A stretch of 64,000 bases of DNA from Armigeres subalbatus (taxonomy: Eukaryota; Arthropoda; Insecta; Diptera; Culicidae). Both the position numbers and the translations under genes were made by a program. The stretch's first letter is position 1, and each line of letters begins with the position of its first letter. Where the stretch lies: positions 228,624,352 to 228,688,351 of the forward strand of contig NC_085140.1 in NCBI RefSeq assembly GCF_024139115.2. The letters run 5' to 3'. The notes under the pieces were generated by a model, which saw only the letters and a program-made list of their open reading frames with translations, ran no database searches and had not been told where the DNA came from. Shown here one piece after another: positions 1 to 11,769 of the stretch.

Positions 1-102
1 GTGCCACGTTTGACAACGTTTGGAACGCGCATTTGTATATATTTAACTGACAGACGGTTCTGTTTCAATTCTGACACTTGACGACACTGTTATTATAGTC
101 TC

Positions 103-266
103 CCCAAGCAACCAAAAGTTCGGATAAGAGGGGGTGTTATAGCTTAATCAGCACGCATTTTAAGTAATTTATTGTATGGTGGGAGCGCGAAAGGAACTTA
201 ATGTGAACCAAAAGTGGTTCGGTTAGGAACAAATTTAAGTAAATTCGGAACTTTTGGTTGCTTGGG
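103..266. mobile_element. Short TIR element (MITE), about 164 bp
   Basis: The ends are inverted copies of about 21 bp beginning CCCAAGCAACC (left 103-123; right ends at 266). No open frame of note lies inside. The dinucleotide TC flanks both ends and may be a 2-bp target duplication. The superfamily cannot be assigned by eye. Confidence 0.65.
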
Positions 267-480
267 TCTGTAGTCTGCACTTGCTGAGGAAAGTGTGACA
301 TAGCAGGTGAGTGAGCGCGAAGGTGTAAGTACAGACTGCTCAGTGCTCATGCCGACGTAGGAGAACTGTAGAACATAGAGCTTATGGTACCTAATCGCTA
401 TCGACACCAAGAGGCATGGCAGAGGAGTGTAGAGTGAGCAGAGCACCCAAGTCAGACTCACATGGTATGTCAGAAGTGAG
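267..480. other. Unassigned sequence
   Basis: No recognisable gene or repeat was seen here. A minus-strand frame of 128 codons (198-584) runs through it, but it crosses two MITE ends and resembles no known protein, so it was not accepted. Confidence 0.5.
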
Positions 481-1050
481 AACCTCTGTTCACAAATTAC
501 GTAACGCTTCTGGGGGAGGGGGGAGGTCCAACTTGTGTTATACTTTGTTACACTAAAGGTGGGGGAGGGGGTGGGTACTACCAAATGTTACGCATAACGC
601 TAATACAAATTTATTTGAATGTCTTTTTTTAATCACTGATTGAAGTAATTGCTGTTTATCATTATCGTATATTAGTCATTATAGAAATCAACCATGCTGA
701 CATAGCGGGATTGATATGCGTAAAAATACCAAGCGAATACATATTGTATTTCTCGACACCATAGTTCCGCAAAACTGTAAATGTAAATGGTTATGATAGC
801 ATATTTTATTTTCGTTTCTACTAGCTGTATTCTTGATATCCTTGATTTTTAATCATGTGCCGTCCCTATTCAAACATTCAAACAGTTAAAAAAAACTAAA
901 ACCCAAATGCTTCAGAAAAAGAAAAAAAATCACAGTTACGCGTTACATGGGGGAGGGAGGGGGTACCAAAAATGTTACTTTTTGTTACGAGGGGGAGGGA
1001 GTGGGTCTAAAACTCGGATTTTTGCGTTACGTATTTTGTGAACAGACCCT
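481..1050. mobile_element. TIR element with G-rich subterminal tracts
   Basis: The ends are inverted copies of about 27 bp containing CTGTTCACAAA and GTAACGC. Just inside each end are purine tracts of the type GGGGGAGGGGG (about 515-560 and 950-1005). It has no coding capacity. This looks like a non-autonomous DNA transposon. A weaker related motif appears at about 1130-1160. Confidence 0.6.
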
Positions 1051-1214
1051 AAGTAAATCCCACACTGTGTGTCAGATGGAGTGTTTAGGGGTCGTAAACT
1101 AATAACTAAGTAAACTAAGCACTTATGGAGGGAGGGGGGTCTGTCATTTTGTTACGTTCCATATAAATAAAAAACGATTTGTATGGGAAAAAATCTTGCA
1201 GTTAATCTTACATA

Positions 1215-1405
1215 GGGGGAAAGACGGCTTTGGCAGGTTTTGTTCTATTATTGGCAGGGGGGTTTTTGTCGGCCAAATTTTATGAAATTTGGCCACAATG
1301 TTCTTTGATATGCAAAGAATGTTTAGGCCAAATTTGAGCATAGTCAGACATAAAAAACCCCCCTGCCAATAATAGAACAAAACCTGCCAAAGCCGTCATT
1401 CCCCC
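1215..1405. mobile_element. Foldback MITE, TA target site, 191 bp
   Basis: Two arms of about 55 bp are nearly perfect inverted complements (outer end GGGGGAA, with GACGGCTTTGGCAGG further in). They are flanked by TA at 1213-1214 and 1406-1407, the hallmark of Tc1/mariner-type targets. A decayed relative lies at 9644-9802. The spacer repeats a short inverted GGCCAAATTT motif. Confidence 0.8.
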
Positions 1406-1409
1406 TAAA

Positions 1410-2300
1410 TAACACTTTAGACAATAATTTATAATGGTTACCGTATCTTTCAAACGTGCAATTATATAGCGAGATTTAGGCTGATATTTTGTAAGCTCTT
1501 CCTCTAGAGGACTAAATATAGATATTTGCCCTGCTAGGTAAAGCAGGGGAAATAAGTTTACCTAACTTCCACTACACATTTTCCAAGTTCGAGTTGGGTC
1601 TGTTCTCTACGCAAAAATCTCATAAAAAGTAAATGATACCATAGTGCTTAATCGCATCGAAGTCAATTATATAAGACATATTTATGCTATGACGCTACAG
1701 CAAGCGGATGAACAGCAGAATGCTACTAACTTGAAAGACAAGGCCATTTACAGCTGCAAACAACCACGATCATGATGCTTGACTCAAATTACCCTATAGC
1801 CTATGGAGCCACATTCGGCAGATGGGAAGCCTTCACATTGATTCGGTCGTGGGTGAAAGTATACAATTACTACTGCATGATACCAGACACTGTTTCATCC
1901 TGATACGAATGTTGGATTGTATGATTTTTGGTGCGATGCCTTTGCAGTATGCATAACGTGTTACTCGACTGCAAGTTAGAGCTAGTTTTAACAGGGCTTG
2001 AATACAGATTTCCAGTAGTCACCTGTTGACCCGTTGAATTCAATTAATCTAAAGCTATGGCTATTTGTATGCGATTTGTTACAACCAGCATGGCGTAGAC
2101 GCGCAAAGTTGATAAAAGCAATTCTTTCTGCCCTAGATTGAAATTACGGATCTATATTCTACGTTACTTATGTTACAATTCTAAATAAAGATTTAAAAAG
2201 AAAAACTGAGGGGGGGGGGGGTTTATGTCCCGGCGAACTTTGTCTCGCCAAAAATTGATAAATTTTTTGAAACATTTTTTTGTTGCGGACACAATTTATG
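1410..2300. other. Unassigned AT-rich sequence
   Basis: No open frame, RNA gene or repeat with defined ends was recognised in this stretch. Confidence 0.5.
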
Positions 2301-2302
2301 TA

Positions 2303-2804
2303 GGGTAACCGTACCCTTAGTGGAGGTAGCACCAATAGTGGAGGTAGTGGGGTTTTGAAGAGATTTATCATATTTATAGACTTTACGATGGTTTCAGTTG
2401 ATGCATCGTGCTTTGAATATCCTGTTAAATGCAACTTACCTTAAGATTTCGCTTTAAAAACTATTGAAAACAATGATTTTTCTTAACAAAATTGACTCCC
2501 TTGCACCTATAGTGGTGCAACTGTACCAATAGTGGCGAGTCTCATAAGAAACCAATGGATAGCACCACTATAGGAACTAAAATTAATTTTTACCGCCACT
2601 AAAGGAACAGTGTACCCATAGTGGTGCAAGTAATATTTGGTAATTGTTGATGTTAAATGACATCTATCTCATTTTTGTTAGCAAATTTATTAGTTTATCT
2701 ATTGACTAAGATATCAAAGCTGTAAATTTCCCATAATTATCAATTTTTTAAAAATATTTTCTTTTGTGGATCTACTAATACCTCCACTATTGGTACCGTT
2801 ACCC
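2303..2804. mobile_element. TIR element with internal repeated motif, TA target
   Basis: The outer ends GGGTAACCGTACC and its near-complement at 2790-2804 are flanked by TA at 2301-2302 and 2805-2806. The interior carries at least seven forward or reverse copies of a motif close to CCAATAGTGG (for example near 2330, 2510, 2530, 2575, 2595 and 2617). It encodes no protein and is probably a mariner-type non-autonomous element. Confidence 0.72.
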
Positions 2805-2993
2805 TAGATAACAAATCGGGTCTTAAAAATTATTTCTCATTTTTTTTACAGTTTATTTTATATACAGATAATGAAAACTAGCAGAAATTGGGCTGTCTAT
2901 TCTAGAGTGATGCGCGACAAAAGCCAACTTTGTTTTGTATATATAGATGATCAAAAGTTGAAATTCTCATGCAAATTGTACGAAAAACCATTT

Positions 2994-3150
2994 CTCGCTT
3001 AACTTTTCAAAAGGACCTAAGTAATATTTTTTTTTCATGAATTAATTTGAGTACTGCAATCAAAAGCTTTCATGTTTTTCTGTTGATTGCGCTATTCAAA
3101 TTAATTCATGAAAAAAATGTTACTTAGGTCCTTTTGAAAGGTTAAGCGAG
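2994..3150. mobile_element. Foldback MITE, copy 1, 4-bp target ATTT
   Basis: Long inverted arms start CTCGCTTAACTTTTC and include GGACCTAAGTAA. ATTT at 2990-2993 and 3151-3154 is the target duplication. The flanking sequence (about 2900-2990) resembles the repeat at 43390-43770. A second copy lies at 22996-23147. Confidence 0.85.
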
Positions 3151-3154
3151 ATTT

Positions 3155-3898
3155 CATCGAGAAGATTGAGTTTTAATTTTCAAAGGATTCCAGTTTCATC
3201 ATAACATTTTTCCTCGTCAATAGGTCGATTACGATCGGTTATTGCGCTCAAAAGTTATGAAGGAAATGGTGTGTTGATCCATAGCTTGCTTGGTTGATTC
3301 CCTATATACAGAGTTTGCAAGAGCCGTAATGTAGGCAATTATTTATTATGCGTATCACACTACGGCGAAACCGAACGATTGGATCGAGAAAGGCATCGTC
3401 ACCGCTAGGTGGATTAATCTGGGTTTTTAATCTAAAAATTTGCACTCATGCTTTGCTGTTTGTTTTAACCGTTTTCGCGCGCTTAGAATTTCGATCATCC
3501 TCACTATAAATTTGAGTCATTTGACATTGGCAATGAGCATATTTTTACATATTTCTGAAGCGACGTGAAACCACTGAAAATTTCAATTCTTTCCAGACCC
3601 AGTAAAAATTTCAAAACCAATCAATCACAAATACATCGGGTTAGATTAATGTAAGATACGGGCCTTCGGCCCACTGTTTCATTTTCTTTGGACATAAAAA
3701 GACCTTTGTTTCACGCCCTCTCGACATTTTTGTTTGGTTATGTTACGTGAAACGGAAGTCCTCATCGCTATATTTATTTTCCTCCCGTGTGCTATTTTAG
3801 GATAGCGCCCCATCTTCCCATACCGGTGGTTTCTGTTTTAGGTATAGCGACTTCGTAAACATATTGAGTTCTCACCGAGCGTTGCTAAAAGTAGTCAT
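3155..3898. other. Unassigned sequence
   Basis: No gene or bounded repeat was seen in this stretch. Confidence 0.5.
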
Positions 3899-4140
3899 CT
3901 TCTTCTTCGATAGCTCTACATTCCAACTGGAACTTTGCTAGCAGCTCAACTTAGTGATCTATTAGCATTTCCTCAGTTATTAATTGAAACTTTTATGTGC
4001 CCGCCATTGAATGAGTATGTATTTTTTGTGACAACTATGTTTAAAGAGACTACTCAAAAACACCTTTAACCGAATCGGGAATAGAATTCGCCATCTCCAG
4101 CGGGCAATTCTACGCTTTTGCTCGCAAGGTTAGCTGGCGA
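3899..4140 (-). mobile_element. SINE-like repeat (tRNA-related head), minus strand
   Basis: On the minus strand a B-box-like stretch (around 4075-4095) is followed by a body shared with 54050-54312 (plus strand) and 12937-13055 (minus, tail end only). The shared tail contains CTCTACATTCCAACTGGAAC at about 3911 as read on the plus strand. It is a dispersed Pol III-type family distinct from the Feilai-like copies at 55453 and 62268. Confidence 0.5.
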
Positions 4141-4885
4141 CCCGTCGTAGTACTTAAATTTACATCAAACTTTTTTCATTTTTGCCTTTCTCGTACAACA
4201 AAGTTGTACCGAAAGGCTATCATTTCACTCCAAAAATCGAACTGTTTATAAAAGTCTCGGAGACCCATGATGTTGCAATGGAGGGGGAATCTGCTCAACA
4301 GACATCCTGGGTTGTCCAGGAAGTGCGGGGTTAGGGACCACCTCCAACAGCAAACGAGGGAGGCAGGACTACATCCCCGACCCGCTAAACCGTTTCCATT
4401 GCCGCCAAGCCCATAGTCCCTTCGGTACAACCAGAAAGTAATGCTTCAAAGGGGGGCCAGTGCACAACGCACCCTCGAGGTTAGATGCGTGTCCTTGCAG
4501 CAACGAACATCGTGACTCGCTTTTTTAGAAGAACACAAAGGTGTCGTGCCGGCGCATTGCCGGCTTTCCAGGTGGCCTTACCACGCCCTATGTCCTCGGA
4601 AGGTGGGAAGAGACGACTTCGCGCCTGCTTACCTCTGCACGACTGGTATCAAAAATGATGATGCCGCGTGCATCCCAAATTGACCTCTCTGCGATAGGGC
4701 CTATTCGCCAACACACATCGGGCTATGAAACCCGCCGGGTTGACCGACGCCGCGAAAGCGAGGATACCATGTTGTTCTTTGCGCGGCCACTTGTTCGATA
4801 AAAGGATCGAGTTCGACCACAGGGCACCGGTATGACCCATGAAGCCGACTCCGAACCCTTGGACGATCTCTCATTTGCGCGTGAA

Positions 4886-7770
4886 CTAGCCATTTCTCGA
4901 GTCCACGCGCCACCTTCTGTGTAGCTCCGAGACGATTTGGACGATAGCCGATAAAACGGCATTCCAGCCAACTTCATCTTTACACATCCTCCGGACTAGG
5001 TTGTCCGGAGTAGTGTCCAGCCCACATGTGGCAAGCATGTGGTCACGCATTATGCGAAAACGCGGGTACATGAACAACACATGTTCCGCCGTTTCCTCTA
5101 AACCTGCGCACACCGGGCGAGGCCGAGTGTCCGAACCGGTGTAGATCTATATAACGTATCACACAGCATCGGTACTGCCTGAAGCAACCATGGCTTGTAA
5201 GGACCTGGGTCAGGTGGAAAGTGATTTCCCCATGGCGCCTACGTACCTATCACCGGTATCAACCTGTGGGTCCATCTACCCTTAGTGGAACTGTCCCACG
5301 CACGCTGCCATTTGACCATTGAGGCCAACCTGACAGTCCTACGGATGCCTTTCGTGCCGCGCATTTCGAAGCACTCTATGTCTTTACCGATAACGATATC
5401 AATAGGCATCATACCGGTGATGACGCAAAGTGCATCGTGCGACACGGTACTCGCTCGCAACTCTTAGGCAGATGAACCTATACGTACTTTCTAACTTCAT
5501 TCTGTAGCAGTTAATACGCAGGGCCGTGCCCCAAGCTGGCCCCCCATACCTTAGTATGGACAGAGCGACACTAACCAGAAGCTTGCGCTTGCTGGCATAA
5601 ACCGCATTGGACATCATACGGGACAATGCCACTATAGCTGTGGAGGCACGCTTGCAGGCGTAATTGACGTGGCTACCAAAGGTGAGCTTATCGTCGATCA
5701 TTACCTCCAAGAGTTTGATGGAGCGTTCAGAGGTGACCGCGCAGTTGCCTGCCCTTATCACACTCCTCCACAATTGCGATCGAGTGGGCTGAAGTCAACT
5801 CCACCTCTTCGATCGATTCGCCGTAGACCTCCAGCGGAATATCGTCAGCGAAGCCGACGATTACCACGCCCACCGGGAACTTCAACCTCAAGACACCGTC
5901 GTACATGACGTTCCATATTACCGGACCCAGTATGGAACCTTGCGGAACCCCTGAGGTTATGTCAACGCACTTCCGACCCGCCTCCGTGTCGTAGAAGGAG
6001 CTTCCGAGAATCTTGTACAGGTACTCGGGAATTCCAAGACGCAGGAGCGCATCTGCAATAGCTGCCCAACTGGCACTATTGAATGCATTCCTCACGTCGA
6101 GAGTCACTACTGCACAATAGCGAACTCCCCTCCTCTTACGCTGGATAGCTATCTCCGCGGATTTGGTAACCGACAAGATAGTGTCTACGGTCTACTTACC
6201 CTTTCGGAAGCCAAACTGGTTACTCGATAGACCATTCGCACCCTCCGTGCGTATCAACAACCTGTTGAGGATGATCTTCTCGAGCACCTTCTCCGCCGTA
6301 TCAAGCAAGCATATTGGTCTATATGCCGACGGATCCCCCGGTGGTTTCCCGCCTTTGGCAATAGGACCAAGCTCTGTCTTTTCCATGCTTCAGGGAAGAC
6401 TCCCTTATCCAGGCATCTCTGCATGACAGATCTGAACATCTTGGGCCGCTTTGATGGCCAGGTTCGGAATATCATCCAGTCCTGGCGCCTTACCTACACT
6501 AAGGGACTGTGCAATCCCCGCAAGTTCCGCCACAGTTACTCTACCCTCGTCGGCCACCCTGGCCCCTGGCAGCTCCACAAAGTGAGGCCAGGGACTTGGT
6601 TCATGACGTGGGAAGAGCCCCGCGATGATCCTCTTTAGCATCTCTGGAGACCGCTCTGTAGGGGCCATCGCAGCACGTGTCTTGGCCATTACGACCCTAT
6701 AGGCGTCACCCCATGGATTCGCGTTGACCTTTTGACACAGGCCCTCGAAGCAGGCTTTTTTGCTTGATCTAATCTCAGTCTTCAGAGCGGCTTTAGCAGC
6801 CACGAACGCCACCCGTCGTTCAATACGCTCCTCTTCTGTGCGTACTCGCTGCATCCGCCTCCGTGCCTGTAGGCAGGCGCGGCGCAGGTTCGCAATTGCG
6901 AGTCCAGTAAGCCGGTGTCCTCCCATTCCTAGGGTGGACTTTCCTAGGCATGGTGGCATCGCATGCACGCGAGAGCACTGTTACCAGCTGCTCGCCGTTC
7001 AGACCGAGAGTATTGTGCTCGCGGCGGAGCGCTTCCTTAAACACCTCGTCGCCGAAGTACGATGTCTTCCACATACGAGGGCTAGGTCTCGCCCCTTTTA
7101 CCGTCCGCTGAATGCTGGTCGTATAGTCGTATAGTGAATATAACCATCATCTACCATCTAGTTCGACTTACTCGTTTAATAAAGTTTAAAAAAAATCTAC
7201 CCTCCAGTTCGAACTACTCGTTTGGCCAGAGCTCCAGAACGTAGCGTCGATAATCGACTCGGCCCCGTTCCAGCTGTAGGTACTTTTGGTACCGACATTG
7301 GCCAAGTCCACATCCAACATGGTCAGTGATTCCAGAAGGATCTGCCCTCGTTGATTCGTGGAACGGCTTCCCCATTCCACGGTCCAAGCGTTGAAGTCCC
7401 CCGCTATCACCACCGGCCTACGCCCCATCAAGTTAGCCGTCAAACAATCCAGCATACAATCGAACTGCTCGATCGACCATCGAGGAGGCGCATAGCAGCT
7501 GCAGAAGAAGACCCCGTTGACTTTGGCAATGACGAAGCCCTCGTGTGTCGAAGACACCAACTCTTGGACTGGGTATATCCCCGTTGTCTATATCGCCGCC
7601 ATTTTAGACCCATCGGTGACCCAATTACCGTTCCTGGCGGGTACCCTGTAAGGATCTGCTATGATGGCGATATCCGTCCTCCATTCAGCAACTGTCTGAC
7701 ACAGCAGTTGCTGGGCTGCATCACAGTGGTTCAGGTTTAGCGGCGTTACCTGCACTGTAATTTGCAGCAC
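4886..7770 (-). pseudogene. R1-clade ORF2 (endonuclease plus reverse transcriptase), broken
   Basis: Pieces lie in three frames on the minus strand. The endonuclease part (7770-7588 and 7560-7186) contains AGDFNAW, the catalytic signature of AP-like endonucleases, followed by a Ser-Trp-Asn block. The reverse-transcriptase part contains YRPICLLDTAEKVLEKII (about 6330), the palm motif SGVPQGSILGP (about 5950) and GFADD (about 5850), where the usual polymerase Asp pair is kept. A C-terminal block (5113-4886) contains CAGLEETAEHVLF, typical of the R1-clade Cys/His tail. Stops and shifts, for example near 6176-6192 and 7090-7190, make it non-functional. Confidence 0.8.
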
Positions 7771-8348
7771 GCTTAATTGCCGGGCACTTCGCAGCTTTGC
7801 TGGAACAAATCAAACAATTGGGAGGGTTCATGCAGCATTGTGTCTTATGTCCCTCCAATCCGCAGCGTTGGCAGAGCTTGCTTCTGTCAGGGCCTTTGCA
7901 GTCCCATTGCTTGTGCCCCGGTTCCAGGCACTTGAAGCAAACTTCGGGTTGCTCGTATATGCTCACAGGGCACACCGATCATCCCACCTTGACGCTCCCT
8001 AACTTGACTACCTTGAAGGTGTCTGTCCAGGTCTTTAACCCTTAGATTCACCTCCGCCGTGAGTGCCCTCACCTTGACCGTCTCGCCTAGTACTTCCTCC
8101 GCCATTTTTTGTAGGCGGCGCCCTTTTGCGAGACGCCCCGCTTCAGCTCGAGAATCATCTTGCCCATCCGGGTATGTCTTATACGACGTACGTCGGCGCC
8201 GAGTTCACCGAGCTTGACGTCACTCCTCATCGCTTTCAAGAGTCCGAGTACTTAGCCTCGTCCGTCTTGATGACTAGGGCATCGGCCCTGGAGCGATTGG
8301 CGCCTATCCAGACTTCTTGCTACCCTCATTCGCCTGGGCCTTCTTTTC
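7721..8348 (-). pseudogene. R1-clade ORF1 (Gag-like nucleic-acid-binding protein), broken
   Basis: Minus-strand frames here give a Gag-type protein ending in Cys-rich zinc knuckles: CFKCLEPGHKQWDC, then CQRCGLEGHKTQCC, then a third CLIC cluster. Such proteins bind the element's own RNA and form the ribonucleoprotein for target-primed reverse transcription. The copy at 62845-63459 keeps one open frame over the same region, so the frame change near 7887-8045 is damage in this copy. The start codon is not preserved, and the ORF1/ORF2 overlap near 7770 is as expected for this clade. Confidence 0.75.
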
Positions 8349-8362
8349 GGCACAAGTGGGTT

Positions 8363-9640
8363 TTGATTTTATAATATCTAGAATAAAGTCTATTATTTTA
8401 TCAGTTTTTCTTAAAGATGAGGTTATTTTTAGCTTATTCCTGGAAGAAGATCAAAATTGTCGAAAATCGACATGGGACTCTTATGTGAATCGCGGCAGAG
8501 CAGGTTTATCGGAAAAATATGTAAATTTCATGATTAAATATCAGCCTTATAGGTACATTTTCGCAGCTAGATTTGCGTTTTTCTGTTAGAAGTCAGTGGC
8601 TATTCCTCTTTCTCGCATAATATTATATCATTTTCACTGGATCTATTTCGGATCTCCAGTGCCTGATTTGGCCAACTTTTTAAAAATTGTCTTTAAACAA
8701 AATCGATCAATTTCAGAAGTGAATTTGTCTAAATAGTGAGTATATCCTTATAAAAGCTAAAACATCGCCAAAGTTACAAAAATATTTTCAATTAATGGTC
8801 ACATATGAAGACCAATATCCAAAATCGGCACTGAACCCGTGGATTACATGATTGATTAAACTACTTGGATCTTAATGTTAATCAATAATGAGGAAATAAC
8901 TGCGTGATAAACAACTAAAGCTCAGATATACTTACCATTTTTAAGCACATATTCCTATCTTCCATATCTTGAGAAAGGGAGAATTTTTTTTTTGAGTGGG
9001 GAGCTTTGGCAATTTTTAAATCTTTACCACAAACTTTGTACAATGCTGAAACGCAATATGTTTTACAAAAAAAAAACTTTTAAAGTTGGAACAGAAATCA
9101 ATAAGCCTCATCATCAAGCCCAACTGAGTTTTAGCCACTGGCTTCTTCTATATAAAAAAGCTTCCATAATAACGTAAATCTAGCTGCTGTAATGTGTCTA
9201 TAAGGCTGATATATTTAATGATTTTAATTTTAAATCATCGTGTGCTCATTTAGGAGCTTATTATTTTTTTTTAATTTCGTAAAATATCATCTCAAGATGT
9301 TAGCAAGTACCTAAATGTAAAACGTAAAACAGTAAACTTCAATGAAAAGTGACGGCAGGTATTCCTGGCAAGGATGCCGATCGCAACATGGTTTCAAAAA
9401 GCATCGAAGGGCTGTTCATATTACACGTGGACCGGTTTTGATCAATTTTAGACATGTAAAAATATGTAATACATTTTACTATGCAGCTATTTTAAATTGA
9501 ATTAATGTTAAATTTGCTGCTTTAGAGGAACTGCCCGTCAGATCTGCAACTTGCATAACGAGTTTTATTATTATCAATTGAAAATAAGAGTATCTTTGAT
9601 AATATAAGATAGTAAAACTAAATCCAAACAGTAAAAATAG
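8363..9640. other. Unassigned AT-rich sequence
   Basis: Short plus-strand frames at 8317-8589 and 8992-9177 resemble no known protein and have the base composition of their surroundings. No bounded repeat was seen. Confidence 0.5.
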
Positions 9641-9643
9641 ATA

Positions 9644-9802
9644 AGGGAAATGACGGATTTTTACAGATTTTGTCTTATTATTGTTAGATGGTTGTCTCAT
9701 GTACCAAAGAAAGCTGCAGCCAAGTTTCAGAATTTTTGAATATTACAGAACCCCTTGTCAATACCTAATAGAACAAAATCTGCCAGAGCCGTAATTTCCC
9801 CT
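9644..9802. mobile_element. Decayed relative of the MITE at 1215-1405
   Basis: The ends GGGAAATGACGG (left) and GCCGTAATTTCCC (right) and the inner block GATTTTGTCTTATTATTG match the family at 1215-1405, with many differences. The interior has diverged. Confidence 0.6.
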
Positions 9803-10530
9803 TTTTCTTCAGTTCCTAAGTAAAGTAAAAAAGTATAATATTGAAGTACCTGCAATAGAGAATCCATTTGGGAATATTATCCCATTTTTGAGGATATGCA
9901 CAGAGTATGAAAAGTTTCAATCATTACTGAATCATGACAATGATTTATAGCTGCTTGCAACTCCGAAGCCGAGGAAAGAAAACTGCAAACTTCAGCAATA
10001 ATCACTTTACACAGATATTCAATACTGAATATGCAGCTAACTTATAACATTTTAATTTCTCGTTTGATAACACACTTAGTAACAGTTTTGTGTCATTTAA
10101 ATATACTTGACTAGAGATGGAAAACAGCGAATGATCCAAGAAATAATTGCTTTTTACATGTCAACCTATATAAGTGCTTTGAAAGATGCAAACTATTTGT
10201 ACGCCTGCGTTGTAAAAATCAATAAACGATACAGAGATTGCATTTTTACAGCAGCGGAATGTAAACAACTTCATGTTATGAAGTGTTGAGGATGGTTGCA
10301 AACTAATTACTAACATTTTACTGATAAGGTATGTTATCCTATATGGATTTTGCTTACAAGTGATTCGGTTACACAAATTTCGAATTTTTCAATCCTTTTT
10401 TTCCAAACATTGTTCAGAAACACCTGGAAAACGTGGAAAACCGCCCAACAGTTTGACAAACAGCTGTATTTAATTCTGTTGAAGTAGATATTAAAATATT
10501 TGAATGTTTGAGTATGCACATATTTGTATT
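9803..10530. other. Unassigned sequence
   Basis: No gene or bounded repeat was recognised. The two overlapping frames of 60-71 codons near 10107-10376 are not convincing. Confidence 0.5.
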
Positions 10531-10589
10531 GACGAATCCAAGTTAAAATAAGAAGAAGACAAATGACGGTAGTAACTTCGGCAGATATT
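10531..10589. mobile_element. Half copy of the foldback MITE at 53394-53774
   Basis: It begins GACGAATCCAAGTTAAAATA and continues with AGAAGAAGAC and a diverged TTCGGCAGAT. This matches the left arm of the element at 53394-53774. No right arm follows. Confidence 0.55.
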
Positions 10590-10639
10590 TTTTTTTACTA
10601 ATTTTATTTGCTAATTATCTAATATATGCATTCATCTCC

Positions 10640-11330
10640 TAGACTAGGTGTTCCGTGTTTTCTTAACACTATCATCCTTATTTGCTATGTTACATTTTTA
10701 GTTAATATTAATACATTTCAATTGCCTCTGGCACTTAGGATTAAGAAGAATTGAACCATGTAGGAGTTACAATGTTTTAAACTTAAACTAAACTTAACCT
10801 AATTAATACTAAGGGTACAAGGAGCTAATCGTTACAATAGAAAATTGCAACGATTTTCGTCTAAAATTGGAAATATTTTATTGGACATTGGTTGCAATGT
10901 CTCAATATTAGAAATTCTATGAAGTTCTTTGGTACTATACCACGGAGCGGAGGCAACTTCAGAATCATTTTCAAAATTTTATTTTGAATCCTCTGGAGTG
11001 CCTTCTTTCTGGTATTGCAGCAACTAGTCCATGTTGGCACAGCATACAACATGGCTGGTCTAAAAATTTGTTTGTAAATCAAAAGTTTGTTCTTAAGACA
11101 AAGTTTTGATTTTCTGTTTATAAGTGTCTACACTTAATATATTTGTTCAATGTGACTTTTAAAAGGTAATTTTTGATACTTAGCTTCGCAAGACCAATTA
11201 ATTGGAACTCCATTCATAGTATACAATATATATGTCTGCATATGTCTGTCACAATATGTCTGCTTATGTGGGAAAATTATAAGCTGAGTTTTGGAAGCAT
11301 TCGGGGAAATTTTCCATTTTGACTTTTACG
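10640..11330 (-). mobile_element. Jockey-clade (Juan-like) LINE, 3' fragment, minus strand
   Basis: The minus strand encodes a Jockey-clade RT C-terminus (frame 11082-10861, containing YKQIFRPAMLYAVPTWTSCC and a following KALQRIQNKILKM block). Upstream on the same strand is the NASKTQLIIFPHK-type block (about 11310-11270) in a broken frame. Downstream is an AT-rich 3' UTR with AAGTTTAGTTTAAG. The copy is 5' truncated and has frame breaks. Related fragments lie at 22160-23540. The name Juan is by recognition only. Confidence 0.75.
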
Positions 11331-11423
11331 AGCTGCTGTCAATGATTTTCTTGTAAAATTTTGGCTGATGATTCGATGGATTTCGGCATATTTTAAAATT
11401 AGTCAGAAGAAAAAAAAATCGAC

Positions 11424-11765
11424 GTGTGGTTTACGATGTTCACCGTTATATATGTGGTTCATGAAGCACTGAAGACTATACTTAGCAGATCTAGACGCCA
11501 AAGGAACATGGATCTGAAACATCGGGAGTTTGGAGTTGGAATGTACTTCATCAACTGCTCAACATATGTTTTCTCAAGAGGCCAGGATGTCGCTGATGGT
11601 TCAATACAGCATTATCTTGGCATCGAAACCGAGAGATGTCCGTTGAAAGAAAGTAGAAAATGGAGCACATGTAAAGAAGATACATGTGTGGTGTACACCT
11701 GGAGCTACATTCTGAAGATTAGGAAGCATGTCAAGAGTCCGACAGATGATCATCACGCGCAATAA
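11424..11765 (+). other. Unidentified open frame of 113 codons
   Basis: This ATG-to-stop frame has a higher GC content than its flanks. The protein contains two Cys residues in a CPLKESRKWSTCKEDTC context and a VVYTWSYI block. I do not recognise it, and there is no signal peptide or splice context that makes it convincing. It could be a decayed host exon or a transposon fragment. Confidence 0.25.
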
Positions 11766-11769
11766 TGGC

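Larger units (their letters stand above)
4180..8362 (-). mobile_element. Decayed R1-clade non-LTR retrotransposon (LINE)
   Basis: On the minus strand the order is zinc-knuckle Gag (8348-7721), endonuclease (about 7770-7186), reverse transcriptase (about 6475-5400), C-terminal region with a Cys/His motif (about 5113-4886) and a probable 3' UTR to about 4180. This is the R1-clade order. The frame is broken by several shifts and stops. The Gag part closely matches the plus-strand copy at 62845-64000. The 5' end is truncated, because sequence beyond 8362 no longer matches that copy. Confidence 0.8.

Noticed and set aside
198..584. 128-codon minus-strand frame
   Set aside because: It spans ends of two MITEs, is low in recognisable features and has no start context or homology that I can see.
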